Assembly: GCF_003586445.1 (NCBI RefSeq)
Contig: NZ_CP030028.1
Location: 2,680,501-2,744,500, forward strand
Length of the DNA stretch: 64,000 nucleotides
Reading direction: 5' to 3'
Source: Bacillus sp. Y1
GTDB lineage: Bacteria; Bacillota; Bacilli; Bacillales; Cytobacillaceae
Made by a program: the position numbers and the translations under genes. A model generated the notes under the pieces. It was not told the origin of the DNA and ran no database searches. It saw only the letters and a program-made list of their open reading frames with translations. Positions 55,013-63,719 of the stretch are shown one piece after another. Position 1 is the stretch's first letter, and each line of letters begins with the position of its first letter.

Positions 55013-55531
55013 ATTCGGTTTTTAAAGAATTTTAAAGAGTTCGCAACAAGGGGGACGGTCGTTGAGATGGCGATTGGGGTCATCGTTGGAACAGCGTTTG
55101 TTAAAATGGTGGACTCGTTCGTGAAGGATATTATTACGCCGCCGCTTGGCCTTATTTTAGGGAGAGTCAACTTCACAAACATGTACTTTTCCCTGACAGG
55201 ACAAACCTACACGACTTTAGCTGAAGCGAAAGAAGCAGGGGCGATTACGATTAACTATGGAGTATTTATCGGAACCATTATTGATTTTGCAATTATTTCA
55301 TTCGCTACTTATTTTGTCCTTTTGCAGATAGGCCGTTTAAAAAATGCACCTGTTGTTAGTATCCCGGTTAAGGAATGTCCATTCTGTTTATCTAATATTT
55401 CAGCAAAGGCAGTACGGTGTCCACAGTGTACCTCTCAACTAACCATAGGTGGGGAAGATGAGTTCGGGGAACAGGATCATGATACCCGAGTAAAGATTCA
55501 TTTTCGACAAAATAAAAAGCGCTTGAGCTAA
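55013..55531 (+). CDS. mscL: Large-conductance mechanosensitive channel MscL, ATT start, C-terminal zinc ribbon
   Basis: 172 residues. It opens under membrane tension and relieves osmotic shock. The N-terminal amphipathic helix and first membrane helix (FKEFATRGTVVEMAIGVIVG, then FVKDIITPPLGLI) and the second helix (IDFAIISFATYFVLLQ) are conserved. The first ATG (55067) would remove the N-terminal helix; upstream of it the frame runs back to a TAA at 54968 with no ATG, GTG or TTG, whereas ATT 55013 is 6 nt after AGGGAGGGG. The tail carries ECPFC and RCPQC, a four-Cys zinc ribbon after the channel proper, in place of the usual short helical bundle end. Confidence 0.88.
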   Translation: MRFLKNFKEFATRGTVVEMAIGVIVGTAFVKMVDSFVKDIITPPLGLILGRVNFTNMYFSLTGQTYTTLAEAKEAGAITINYGVFIGTIIDFAIISFATYFVLLQIGRLKNAPVVSIPVKECPFCLSNISAKAVRCPQCTSQLTIGGEDEFGEQDHDTRVKIHFRQNKKRLS

Positions 55532-55551
55532 ACATTCTCAAGAGCTTTTCC
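55515..55551 (+). terminator. Terminator overlapping the end of mscL
   Basis: AAAAGCGCTTGAG pairs with CTCAAGAGCTTTT (one mismatch); the left arm is inside the coding region. Confidence 0.7.
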
Positions 55552-55555
55552 AACG

Positions 55556-56203
55556 TTACCAAAGCAATTCATAAAGGCGGCTATTAAATAAATTCGTATC
55601 AATTGGACATTGTGGTGCATCACGGCCATATTGCCAGCCCCATACATTGGCCTTACACGGCGGCTTTTTCGGACGGAAGTTAGGAGCGCTTCTTGCTCTC
55701 GTCGGACCAGGCTCGGGCTCTGCACTCCATAAAATGAGCTGATTGGCCACTTTATTATCCTTAGCAACGGCGGCACAATACGCTTTGTTGAATTCCCCAT
55801 GAACCGGATCATGGTATAGGCCAGCTTTGTAGCCGCTCGGGTACATCGCATCAACAAAGCCTCTAATCCATTCTTCATCTACTTTAAAAAACTTCTCTAT
55901 ATTGCCAAATACCACTTTGCCTTTTGGGATACTTAATCGTCTTGCATGATAAATCGCATTTTGTGCCACAACTTTTCCTTCCCGGTATCCAACCGCTTCA
56001 TTAAAATTACTTAATATCGGTAACAGCTTAATGCCTCTATTACGAATAAAACGTACTTCTTCTCTCGTGAGCCCAGCTACTTTTCCAGGAATGGGTGCTA
56101 AATATCTTCCCCAATAGGATGGCTTTCCAAATCCCTTTTCCACACAATTATACAGGTCCTCCGTTACTTCTGCAGCAGAGTCTACACCCCAATAATAAGC
56201 CAA
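55556..56203 (-). CDS. DUF1906 glycoside-hydrolase-like protein
   Basis: 215 residues from TTG 56203, 7 nt after AAGGGAGA; an upstream in-frame TTG lies before that site. The sequence YYWGVDSAAEV near the start, LLPILSNF, and GLYHDPVHGEF, with a terminal WGWQYGRDAP, is the TIM-barrel pattern of the DUF1906 / Rv2525c-like domain related to GH25 lysozymes. There is no signal peptide, odd for a wall-active enzyme; it may be spore-associated or exported otherwise. Two Cys pairs are possible. Convergent with mscL. Confidence 0.75.
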   Translation of the reverse strand: MAYYWGVDSAAEVTEDLYNCVEKGFGKPSYWGRYLAPIPGKVAGLTREEVRFIRNRGIKLLPILSNFNEAVGYREGKVVAQNAIYHARRLSIPKGKVVFGNIEKFFKVDEEWIRGFVDAMYPSGYKAGLYHDPVHGEFNKAYCAAVAKDNKVANQLILWSAEPEPGPTRARSAPNFRPKKPPCKANVWGWQYGRDAPQCPIDTNLFNSRLYELLW

Positions 56204-56268
56204 TGGCCATTCTCCCTTCAACTTATGTTAACTTTAGATTATATCGGGAGAATCTTGTCCTCATTCCA

Positions 56269-56310
56269 AAAAAAGCGTGATTACCTTGGATGATTCCAAG
56301 TAATCACGCG
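56269..56310 (-). terminator. Strong terminator of the sortase operon, overlapping its 3' end
   Basis: GCGTGATTACCTTGGA (56276-56291) pairs with TCCAAGTAATCACGC (56296-56310), with a 7-nt T run on the minus strand. The last sortase codons lie in the stem. Confidence 0.9.
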
Positions 56311-56895
56311 ATGTTTATTTATGAGCTTGGCACTAATAATATAGCGTTCAGGTGCATTGCCTAAAAAATAGAAGGGGTAACAGGTTGTCACTGTCAAAGT
56401 TGCCCTTGGCTTTGGCGTCATAACCGTATGATCGTCCGCTTTTACAATACGTATGCGATAGATTTTATAGGTAAAAGTTCCTTCTGTTGTTGTAACGACC
56501 AGTTCATCGTTTTCCTTCAGATGACGCAAGCCTCTAAATACGGTGTCTCGATGACCTGAAAGAATCGTATTATTTTTTTCACCCGGCAAAGCACTTCGAA
56601 TATAATGACCGACTCCGGAACGCAATACTTCTTTTCCGGTACCCTCATAAATAGGAAACACTTGCTCTAATCGAGGAATGTACAGTTCACCTAATTTCTC
56701 ACCGATAGATGGTTTCACTTCGTACAGTGGCCACTGTTTATCAGAAGGAGCTTCTGTCACTTTAGCCGAAGAGGGGGCCTCCACCATTTTCACCTGTTGG
56801 ATGGAAAGGATTCCTTCTAAATAATAATACGTGTTAACAGCAGCAAGACTAACCCCTACGAGGAGCAAGCCTGCTGCTAGCATCTTTATCTTCAT
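56281..56895 (-). CDS. srtD: Class D sortase
   Basis: 204 residues with a single N-terminal membrane helix (LLLVGVSLAAVNTYYYL). The sortase triad is present: His115 in LSGHRDTVF, Cys172 in TVTTCYPFYF, Arg184 in APERYII. TLTVTTCYPF and the short LYIPRLEQVFPIYEG entry match class D (YhcS type). It attaches proteins with a LPDTx motif to the peptidoglycan cross-bridge; the next gene upstream encodes exactly such a substrate, 3 nt away, so the pair is a dedicated unit. Confidence 0.92.
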   Translation of the reverse strand: MKIKMLAAGLLLVGVSLAAVNTYYYLEGILSIQQVKMVEAPSSAKVTEAPSDKQWPLYEVKPSIGEKLGELYIPRLEQVFPIYEGTGKEVLRSGVGHYIRSALPGEKNNTILSGHRDTVFRGLRHLKENDELVVTTTEGTFTYKIYRIRIVKADDHTVMTPKPRATLTVTTCYPFYFLGNAPERYIISAKLINKHRVITWNHPR

Positions 56896-56898
56896 TAA

Positions 56899-57699
56899 TT
56901 ATTTTATTGTGGAGATCGTTTTCTTTCGTATCAAGAAAAGACTGAGGCCAGAGAAGGCGAGAATGAGACCAAGAAGGATTCCCGTTCCATAAAAACTTGC
57001 CGTATCAGGGAGCTCCGCGACTAGTTCCCCGACATCTGCTACTTTTTCAAAAGCACTCAAAACAAAATCCCCTGAAAGCATGGCCTTTGTTAGCTCAACA
57101 TCCGCGAGCAACTCTCCACTTGAACTATGCAATTGTACAAGGAGAGCGTCACTTGTAAATTCATTCGCCTGTAATAGTTCTTCATAGGATATAGCCGTTT
57201 GCGCTCCAGTAGAATCGACTAGATAAAACGTAGGAACTAACTGCATGGCGTCCATCATCTTGGCAAACAGGGAAGAGAGCTCCTCTTTTTCAGCATCTGT
57301 AAACTCTGAATCAGAAGCCATCATTATTTCCTCAATTCTTGTATCGATAGCTACCATTTGTTGCTGCATTTCATCCGAATCGATTTTCTCGAGGTGTGCA
57401 AACAATTGATCAGCTTCTTCCTCAGTGATGCCAATCGACGCTAGAAATTCCTCTAGATCCTTTAATACAGAGAGGTGATTTAAATAAAAATCCACCGCAT
57501 CTGATAATTCTTGCTTGGACTCATGTTCCTCAACCGTTGTACCGTATTCGGCCAAAATCACATCAAGTTCTTCTCTGGATAAATCGTAGTCTGATAATAT
57601 TTCATTAACCTCCGTATCCGTCACAGCAGCATGGGCAATCGGAATGCCCAATTGCGAAAATATAAGACCGAAGAAGATAAGCGCACTTACTTTTCTCAC
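56899..57699 (-). CDS. Sortase-anchored acidic surface protein with LPDTA signal
   Basis: 266 residues from a GTG at 57699 with GGAGG 9 nt upstream. Order: signal peptide (cleavage after HAA/AHA near residue 25), acidic helical region rich in Glu/Asp (about 26-150), a C-terminal part with ELLADVELT, then LPDTA at residues 230-234, a hydrophobic helix and RKK tail. This is the processed acidic surface protein type of Bacillus, probably displayed in the wall. Function unknown. Confidence 0.88.
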   Translation of the reverse strand: MRKVSALIFFGLIFSQLGIPIAHAAVTDTEVNEILSDYDLSREELDVILAEYGTTVEEHESKQELSDAVDFYLNHLSVLKDLEEFLASIGITEEEADQLFAHLEKIDSDEMQQQMVAIDTRIEEIMMASDSEFTDAEKEELSSLFAKMMDAMQLVPTFYLVDSTGAQTAISYEELLQANEFTSDALLVQLHSSSGELLADVELTKAMLSGDFVLSAFEKVADVGELVAELPDTASFYGTGILLGLILAFSGLSLFLIRKKTISTIK

Positions 57700-57807
57700 T
57701 ATACTAATCCTCCATTTCGAAAGTATCGATAATGGTATTGTTTGTAAATTTATGAAAAAACATACTCGCTTTTCCTAATGAATGTTATTGTTTGCTATTA
57801 TTTGAAT

Positions 57808-57840
57808 AAAAAAAGAGTACCTCCTGGAAAGAGGTACTCA
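57808..57840 (-). terminator. Terminator of the PhnCDE-type operon
   Basis: GAGTACCTC (57815-57823) and GAGGTACTC (57831-57839) form a perfect stem with a 7-nt T run on the minus strand, 8 nt after the permease stop. Confidence 0.9.
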
Positions 57841-57848
57841 AGTTTGTA

Positions 57849-59468
57849 TCATTTGGCTGCCTTACGCGAAAGCTCAGATAAAAAGTCTGCCAACCAAACA
57901 AGCAATAAATAACAAAGTATAATCAACGTAATGTCTGAATAATGGAAATAACTCATGCTAAGCTTAAACTGTTGACCAAGGCCTCCTGCACCAACAAAAC
58001 CTACAACAATCGTTGTTCTCATAATCACTTCCCAACGATAGAGGATAAAGCTTAAAAACTTCGGAAGGACGGAGGGAAGTACACCATATAACAAGATTTG
58101 TGCGTGACTGGCTCCTGAAGAGGAAAGATGCCGAATAGGTCTTTCATCAAGATCTTCAATAACCTCAGCACAAAGCTTTCCAAGTATACCAAAATTATGA
58201 AGGGCTAGTGCAACAGCCCCCGGAAGGATACCTGGTTGAAAAATAAAAATAATCATCATGGCCCAAATCAGTTCTGGTACCGCTCTACTTAAAATATAGG
58301 AAGCTCGAATGAGAGAGAAAGATACCCAATGAAAGGGAGAACGACTCATCGTTAGCTTTCCATTTGCTACATTTCGTGCAGCAGGGACAACCGTGATTAG
58401 CATAACAATCGTCGCTATTCCTATAGCAATAATACTCATCATCAGCGTATCATAAGTCAACTGCAGGGTCAGAAGCCAGCTCTGAACCGAAAAAAAGGCA
58501 GGAGACTCTTCATCCATTCCAAGTAAGCTTAAGAAAAACTTTTTAGCAAACTGACCATTTTCGTCTGTAAACATAGTGAAAAAAGAGGCATGCTCGACTG
58601 CATACAAATATATCCAAGACCCCACCACTAATGCAATGGATAGGAAAAATGATAGCAGGGAAAAGCGTGAGGAGCGTTTCGCTAGACGAGAACGCCATTG
58701 GCTGCTCCATCCGTCAATGACGATCACAATAGCCATTAAAAATAATACAAAGGTCCACACTTCTTCGTAATTTAAATCATCCAATGAAAGCTGGATCTGA
58801 TACCCTAGTCCTCCTAAACCAACAAAGCTCATGACCGCAGAGGAACGAACCGCACATTCGAAACGGTACAGTGTATAAGAAATCATATTTGCTTTTACAA
58901 GCGGAAAATATCCATAAAATAACAGTTGCCACTTAGACGCACCTGTTGACTGTAAAGATTGAATCGGTTCATTTTTCACATCTGACAGCATATCCGCGAA
59001 GATCCTCCCCAGAATTCCTCCATATGGAATCGCGATAGCCAAAATAGCTGAGTAAGGTGTTAAACCGAAAGCAGCTACAAACAACAACGCCCAAACTAGC
59101 TCATGAATCGCACGAAGGAAGCCAAGAAACGCTCGAAAAAAGCTTTTACTCAATGAAGAGAAAGGCTTCTGAGAACTTTGTAATACACCTGAAGCCAGAA
59201 CCCCAAAAACAACAGCAATGACGATGGCAATTGTCATTCCAGCCACCGCATAGGTAATCGTCACCCAAGCAGACTCAAGGGCGAGAAGAAGAATGTCAGG
59301 AGAAAGATCAGGTTGTATCATCGCCTCAATAATCTGGAGGAAGGTTGTACCTCCACCTGGGTGAAGAAGCGGCTCCTTCCAATCAATCACACGTAAGCTC
59401 CATAAAAATACGAGAACTAATAAAAGTGTGAGAAGGTTTTTTTGTTGAAATCGAAGACTTTGTTTCAT
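57849..59468 (-). CDS. phnE: ABC importer permease, two PhnE-type domains in one chain
   Basis: 539 residues, about twice a normal PhnE. Each half has about six membrane helices and the ABC EAA-type loop (GILGRIFADMLSDVKNEPIQSLQSTGASKWQ and GILGKLCAEVIEDLDERPIRHLSSSGASHAQ segments, split here). Each half ends with VMSFVGLGGLGYQ / VVGFVGAGGLGQQ. One protein thus makes the whole membrane pore. It is translationally coupled to phnC (stop and start overlap by one base). Substrate follows from the binding protein: a selenate-like or phosphonate-like oxyanion. Confidence 0.92.
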   Translation of the reverse strand: MKQSLRFQQKNLLTLLLVLVFLWSLRVIDWKEPLLHPGGGTTFLQIIEAMIQPDLSPDILLLALESAWVTITYAVAGMTIAIVIAVVFGVLASGVLQSSQKPFSSLSKSFFRAFLGFLRAIHELVWALLFVAAFGLTPYSAILAIAIPYGGILGRIFADMLSDVKNEPIQSLQSTGASKWQLLFYGYFPLVKANMISYTLYRFECAVRSSAVMSFVGLGGLGYQIQLSLDDLNYEEVWTFVLFLMAIVIVIDGWSSQWRSRLAKRSSRFSLLSFFLSIALVVGSWIYLYAVEHASFFTMFTDENGQFAKKFFLSLLGMDEESPAFFSVQSWLLTLQLTYDTLMMSIIAIGIATIVMLITVVPAARNVANGKLTMSRSPFHWVSFSLIRASYILSRAVPELIWAMMIIFIFQPGILPGAVALALHNFGILGKLCAEVIEDLDERPIRHLSSSGASHAQILLYGVLPSVLPKFLSFILYRWEVIMRTTIVVGFVGAGGLGQQFKLSMSYFHYSDITLIILCYLLLVWLADFLSELSRKAAK

Positions 59469-60223
59469 TACATCGTCTCCCTCAGTTTGTATAACTCTTT
59501 TAGGTGACGATCCGTTAATTGGTCAACAGGAAGATCGAAAACCATTCCACCTTGTCTTAGACCAATGACTCTAGTAAAGTACTTTTTTGCATAATCAACG
59601 GAATGAAGGCTAGTTACCAGTGTTTGTTTTTCTTCTTGAACAAGCTTTGTTAATATGTCTAACACATCTTCCGATCGAGCAGGATCGAGAGACGCCACAG
59701 GTTCATCGGCTAAAATAATTTCAGGCTGTTGCACGAGCAATCTGGCTAACGCCACACGCTGCTGCTCACCACCAGACAATGAACCGGTTTGCTCAAAAAT
59801 TTTGTGACCCAATCCTACTCGTGTAAGTGCATGTTCGGCGATTTCCTTCTCTTGAGGAATCACTAGCGAAAGAACAGATCTGAATAAACTCCAGTCAGCT
59901 AGTTTCCCAGCTAAGACGTTATGTACGACAGGGAGAGCATTGACTAAATCGAACTGCTGACGAATAACACCAATTTTTTTGGCACGTATTTTACGATTAC
60001 GATAAAAGGAAGGAGATTGCCCATCAATCATTATTGTTCCCGTTCCACTGAGATTTGACAAAGATAGCACATTTAAAAGTGTGCTTTTTCCCGCACCACT
60101 CGGGCCAATTAAGGCAATTCGTTCACCCTTTTTAATGAATAAAGAAAGGGAAGATAAGGCTATCTTCCCGTCAAAAGAGACTGATACATCTTTTAATTCG
60201 ATGATGTTTTGACTGGTCTCCAC
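59468..60223 (-). CDS. phnC: ABC importer ATP-binding protein PhnC type
   Basis: 251 residues from GTG 60223 (METSQNIIELKD), 5 nt after GAGGTG and 10 nt after the phnD stop. Walker A is GPSGAGKST at residues 40-48; LSGGEQQRVALARLL is the ABC signature and ILADEPVASLDP the Walker B. It powers the importer formed with the double-PhnE permease and the lipoprotein. A longer reading of the frame, into phnD, is rejected because it overlaps that gene by 131 bp. Confidence 0.93.
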   Translation of the reverse strand: METSQNIIELKDVSVSFDGKIALSSLSLFIKKGERIALIGPSGAGKSTLLNVLSLSNLSGTGTIMIDGQSPSFYRNRKIRAKKIGVIRQQFDLVNALPVVHNVLAGKLADWSLFRSVLSLVIPQEKEIAEHALTRVGLGHKIFEQTGSLSGGEQQRVALARLLVQQPEIILADEPVASLDPARSEDVLDILTKLVQEEKQTLVTSLHSVDYAKKYFTRVIGLRQGGMVFDLPVDQLTDRHLKELYKLRETM

Positions 60224-60233
60224 ATCTACACCT

Positions 60234-61121
60234 CTATTTAATAATACCGATTTGTTTTGCCACTTTTTCAATGGCTTCGTAGTTTTCATTTTTTGTTTCA
60301 ATAAACTTATCCGTTTGGAAAAGGTCCAAAATCGTTTGCTGTTCACTACCCATAGAGAGAAGGGCATCTGTTATTTTTTGCTTTACGTCGATATCGTATC
60401 CTTCAAGCGTATTAATTGTCCAGTGATAATCGTAGTAGGCAGGGGTCGTATAAAATACATCCACCTTGTTCGTATCGACTTTTCCTTCTGCTACTGCTGC
60501 TTCCCAAACAGCTTCGTTTAGTGCACCCGTTTGATAAGCACCTGATTCTACTAGCTTATAAGTTTTGTCGTGAGAACCAGAGTAAGAGGGTTTGCCGTTG
60601 AAATCTTGATCGGCATCAATTCCTTCTTCCATTAAATAATATCGAGGCATTAAATGTCCAGAAGTTGAGCTTTCACTTCCAAAAGTAAAGCTTTTTCCTT
60701 TTAAATCACTCAACGATGTTAATCCAAGTTCTTTTTGAGCGATAAAAACTGAGTGGAATTCTTCATCACGAGGTCTTTGAGCGATAGCTTCCGCATCAGG
60801 AACTAGGCTTCTTGCTTGAACACCCGTTAAGCCACCAAACCAAGCTAGTTGGATTTCTCCCCGTTCAAAGGCAGTAACTAGCGCTGCATAGTCTACGGAT
60901 GGTACGTATTCAACCTCTAATCCAGTCTCAGCAGAAAGATAGTCTGCCACTTCGCCCATGCTTCGACTTAAAACCGAAACATCTTGGTCAGGAATTGCAC
61001 CAATTTTTAGAGTTTGCTTTGTTGTTTCTTCTTGTTCAGATGTCTCTTTATTCTCTTCCGCACAACCGCTTAGAAGACCAAGCAGTAAAACAAACGCAAA
61101 AAAAGTTACTAATCTTTTCAT
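60234..61121 (-). CDS. phnD: Oxyanion-binding lipoprotein of a PhnD/selenate-type ABC importer
   Basis: 295 residues. Lipoprotein signal with LLSGC, Cys20 being the lipidation site. The mature protein has the PhnD two-lobe fold: KIGAIPDQDVSVLSRSM, VPSVDYAALVTAFERGEI, LAWFGGLTGVQARSLVP, FGSESSTSGHLMPRYYL and YYDYHWTIN. The IPDQD, WFGGLTGVQAR and GSESSTSG.LMP segments are, from memory, those of the clade named putative selenate-binding proteins, found beside selD. A selD gene is about 2.6 kb away. Phosphonate or phosphite is the alternative substrate. The start is ATG 61121 after GGGGGA. Confidence 0.8.
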   Translation of the reverse strand: MKRLVTFFAFVLLLGLLSGCAEENKETSEQEETTKQTLKIGAIPDQDVSVLSRSMGEVADYLSAETGLEVEYVPSVDYAALVTAFERGEIQLAWFGGLTGVQARSLVPDAEAIAQRPRDEEFHSVFIAQKELGLTSLSDLKGKSFTFGSESSTSGHLMPRYYLMEEGIDADQDFNGKPSYSGSHDKTYKLVESGAYQTGALNEAVWEAAVAEGKVDTNKVDVFYTTPAYYDYHWTINTLEGYDIDVKQKITDALLSMGSEQQTILDLFQTDKFIETKNENYEAIEKVAKQIGIIK

Positions 61122-61313
61122 TTTAGTTCCCCCAAATCTTAGTAAATATTTTTTATGTAGAATAACAATCCTTACTAATACATTTTCCTCACCTTATTTA
61201 AGTAATCATAAAAAACCTCATTTTCTAATCATACTAAAATTATAAGTTTTACACTACTGATTTATTTTAATAGGAATACTTTATCCATTCCGCACATGGA
61301 ACTCATTCAAAAT

Positions 61314-61342
61314 TTGTCCACGCACTATGCACAACGTATAAA
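61314..61342 (+). promoter_or_regulatory. Sigma-A promoter of kbl-tdh
   Basis: TTGTCC (61314-61319), 17-bp spacer, TATAAA (61337-61342). It gives a leader of about 115 nt. Confidence 0.6.
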
Positions 61343-61397
61343 AATATGCTAAAGTGATAACTATAAAAACCTTTATTTTTCAACGTTTCAACTACAT

Positions 61398-61428
61398 AAC
61401 AACTGTCTTTTTCCAGTGGACAGTTGTT
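61398..61428 (+). promoter_or_regulatory. Leader hairpin upstream of kbl
   Basis: Perfect 10-bp stem AACAACTGTC (61398-61407) / GACAGTTGTT (61419-61428), followed by TATT. Possible attenuator or 5' stabiliser; no known riboswitch class recognised. Confidence 0.45.
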
Positions 61429-61463
61429 TATTCCGAAACAACATTGCAAAGGGGATGAATGGA

Positions 61464-62666
61464 ATGTCAAGTAAGAAATTAGCGAAGTTTTTAACTGAAA
61501 ATCTCGAAGATTTAAAGGGGAAGGGTCTTTATAACGTCATCGACCCATTAGAAAGCGCGAACGGTCCAATGATTACAATTAACGGAAAAGAGCTTGTGAA
61601 TCTTTCCTCCAATAACTATCTAGGACTTGCAACCGATTCTCGTCTAAAAGAAGCAGCAACAGAAGCCATCCAACAGTTTGGAGTAGGAGCGGGTGCTGTA
61701 CGAACAATCAATGGAACGTTAAAGCTTCACTTAGAACTTGAGGAGAAATTAGCTCAATTTAAGCAAACAGAAGCCGCCATTGCCTACCAATCAGGATTTA
61801 ATTGTAATATGGCTGCCATCTCAGGAATTATGGATAAAGACGACGCGATTCTATCTGATGAATTAAACCATGCTTCCATTATCGATGGCTGCCGCTTATC
61901 ACGAGCAAAAATCATTCGTTACAATCATTCAGACATGGATGATCTTCGTGTAAAGGCAAAGGAAGCAACAGAATCAGGACTTTACAATAAAGTAATGGTG
62001 ATTACGGACGGGGTATTTTCGATGGACGGTGATATTGCCAAGCTTCCTGAAATCGTTCAAATTGCAGAAGAGTTTGATTTAATTACGTACGTAGATGATG
62101 CGCACGGTTCTGGTGTACTCGGAAAGGGTGCAGGAACGGTTAAGCACTTCGGATTATCCGACAAAGTAGATCTACAAATAGGAACTTTATCAAAAGCCAT
62201 TGGAGTGGTCGGGGGATATGTGGCAGGGAAGCAAGATTTAATTGACTGGTTGAAGGTTCGCAGTAGACCGTTTTTATTCTCCACCTCTTTAACTCCGGCC
62301 GATGTGGCTGCAAGTATTCGTGCCATCGAGTTATTAACGGAAAGCTCGGAACTGAACGAAAAGCTTTGGGAAAATGCGAATTATTTAAAAGCAGGCCTTG
62401 TCAAATTAGGCTTTAATATCGGCGACAGTGAAACACCAATTACTCCATGCATTATTGGTGAGGAAGTAAAAACTCAAGAGTTTAGCAAGCGTCTTTATGA
62501 AGAGGGTGTGTACGCCAAATCGATTGTCTTCCCAACCGTACCAAGAGGGACTGGAAGGGTAAGGAATATGCCTTCCGCAGCTCATACAAAGGAGATGCTA
62601 GATCAAGCGCTTGTCATCTATGAAAGAGTTGGGAAAGAGCTAGGAATCATCTCAGAGGAAGCATAA
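61464..62666 (+). CDS. kbl: Glycine C-acetyltransferase (2-amino-3-ketobutyrate CoA ligase)
   Basis: PLP enzyme that splits 2-amino-3-ketobutyrate with CoA into glycine and acetyl-CoA, second step of threonine breakdown. [24 protein letters not shown] and the PLP Lys244 in [12 protein letters not shown] match Kbl. About 400 residues. The start is ATG 61464, 9 nt after AAAGGGG; the ATG at 61455 abuts the site. It is followed by tdh with a 14-nt gap. Confidence 0.95.
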   Translation: MSSKKLAKFLTENLEDLKGKGLYNVIDPLESANGPMITINGKELVNLSSNNYLGLATDSRLKEAATEAIQQFGVGAGAVRTINGTLKLHLELEEKLAQFKQTEAAIAYQSGFNCNMAAISGIMDKDDAILSDELNHASIIDGCRLSRAKIIRYNHSDMDDLRVKAKEATESGLYNKVMVITDGVFSMDGDIAKLPEIVQIAEEFDLITYVDDAHGSGVLGKGAGTVKHFGLSDKVDLQIGTLSKAIGVVGGYVAGKQDLIDWLKVRSRPFLFSTSLTPADVAASIRAIELLTESSELNEKLWENANYLKAGLVKLGFNIGDSETPITPCIIGEEVKTQEFSKRLYEEGVYAKSIVFPTVPRGTGRVRNMPSAAHTKEMLDQALVIYERVGKELGIISEEA

Positions 62667-62680
62667 TTGGGAGGAAAAAC

Positions 62681-63628
62681 ATGAAACGCATTTTGATAAC
62701 GGGGGCATTAGGGCAAATCGGGTCAGAGCTAACCGTTAAATTAAGAGAATTATACGGTGCTGACAATGTAGTGGCGACAGATATTCGTAAAAATGAAAGC
62801 GAAGCAGCTTTAAGTGGACCATTTGAAGTTGTCGATGTGACAGACGGAGCTAGAATGCTTGATGTCGCGAAGAAGTACAAAACAGATACCGTTATTCATA
62901 TGGCCGCACTTCTTTCAGCGACAGCAGAAGCAAATCCTGTGTTTGCTTGGAATTTAAATATGGGTGGGTTAATGAATGCTTTAGAAACAGCTCGCGAGAC
63001 CAAAAGTCAGTTTTTCACTCCGAGCTCAATTGGAGCTTTTGGTCCAACGACTCCGAAAGTAAATACCCCTCAAGACACTATACACCGTCCAACCACGATG
63101 TACGGGGTAAATAAGGTCGCAGGTGAGCTGCTTTCTGATTATTATTATCATCGCTACGGAGTTGATACGAGAGGTCTCCGTTTCCCTGGATTAATTTCCT
63201 ACGTAACAGCACCAGGTGGAGGGACGACTGATTACGCAGTAGAAATCTATTACAAGGCTCTTAAATTTGGACAGTATACCTCCTATATCAAAGAAGGAAC
63301 GTACATGGATATGATGTACATGCCGGATGCTTTAACTGCTATTGTTGATTTAATGGAGGCGGATTCATCTCAACTTATCCATCGCAATTCCTTTAATGTG
63401 ACCGCTATGAGCTTTGCACCAGAAGAAATTGCGGCTGAAATTAAAAAGCATATTCCACATTTCACGATGAAATACGATGTTGACCCCATTCGACAAGGGA
63501 TTGCTGACAGTTGGCCGGATTCGATTGATTGTACCGCTGCCAAGGAAGAATGGGGATTTAAGGCGGATTTTAATTTAGAGACGATGACCATCGACATGCT
63601 GGATAAATTAAGAAAGAAAATCATATAA
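62681..63628 (+). CDS. tdh: L-threonine 3-dehydrogenase, epimerase-type SDR
   Basis: 315 residues. NAD-binding GALGQIG at residues 8-14 and the active-site YGVNK of extended short-chain dehydrogenases; [14 protein letters not shown] and GLRFPGLIS are typical of the NAD-dependent epimerase-like threonine dehydrogenase. It oxidises threonine to 2-amino-3-ketobutyrate for Kbl. This type is unrelated to the zinc-dependent Tdh of E. coli. A terminator follows. Confidence 0.93.
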   Translation: MKRILITGALGQIGSELTVKLRELYGADNVVATDIRKNESEAALSGPFEVVDVTDGARMLDVAKKYKTDTVIHMAALLSATAEANPVFAWNLNMGGLMNALETARETKSQFFTPSSIGAFGPTTPKVNTPQDTIHRPTTMYGVNKVAGELLSDYYYHRYGVDTRGLRFPGLISYVTAPGGGTTDYAVEIYYKALKFGQYTSYIKEGTYMDMMYMPDALTAIVDLMEADSSQLIHRNSFNVTAMSFAPEEIAAEIKKHIPHFTMKYDVDPIRQGIADSWPDSIDCTAAKEEWGFKADFNLETMTIDMLDKLRKKII

Positions 63629-63635
63629 AGCGGGG

Positions 63636-63667
63636 AAGGGGCTAACCATAAGGGTAGCCCCCTTATT
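63636..63667 (+). terminator. Terminator of kbl-tdh
   Basis: AAGGGGCTA and TAGCCCCCTT pair around ACCATAAGGG, followed by ATTATTC. Confidence 0.7.
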
Positions 63668-63680
63668 ATTCTTTGGACAC

Positions 63681-63716
63681 AAAAAAGCAGCGAAGGTAGA
63701 ATTCACTGCTTTTTCA
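63681..63716. terminator. Terminator at the end of selD (minus strand), possibly bidirectional
   Basis: AAAAAAGCAGCGAA (63681-63694) pairs with TTCACTGCTTTTTC (63702-63715) with one mismatch, giving a T run on each strand. Confidence 0.8.
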
Positions 63717-63719
63717 AGA

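Larger units (their letters stand above)
61122..61463. other. Intergenic region between the importer and kbl
   Basis: 342 bp between divergent genes. It contains the kbl promoter (61314-61342) and a leader hairpin (61398-61428). TATAAT on the minus strand (61239-61244) is a possible importer -10, but without a matching -35. No tRNA-Sec or SECIS-like element was seen. Confidence 0.6.

Noticed and set aside
60224-60367. N-terminal extension of phnC
   Set aside because: Lies entirely inside phnD coding sequence; the GTG at 60223 has a proper ribosome site.
61311-61322. TTTGTCCACG near the kbl promoter as another copy of the dispersed repeat
   Set aside because: Only about 10 bases match; the GGTGWCWGACACC core is absent, so it is taken as chance and as part of the -35 region.
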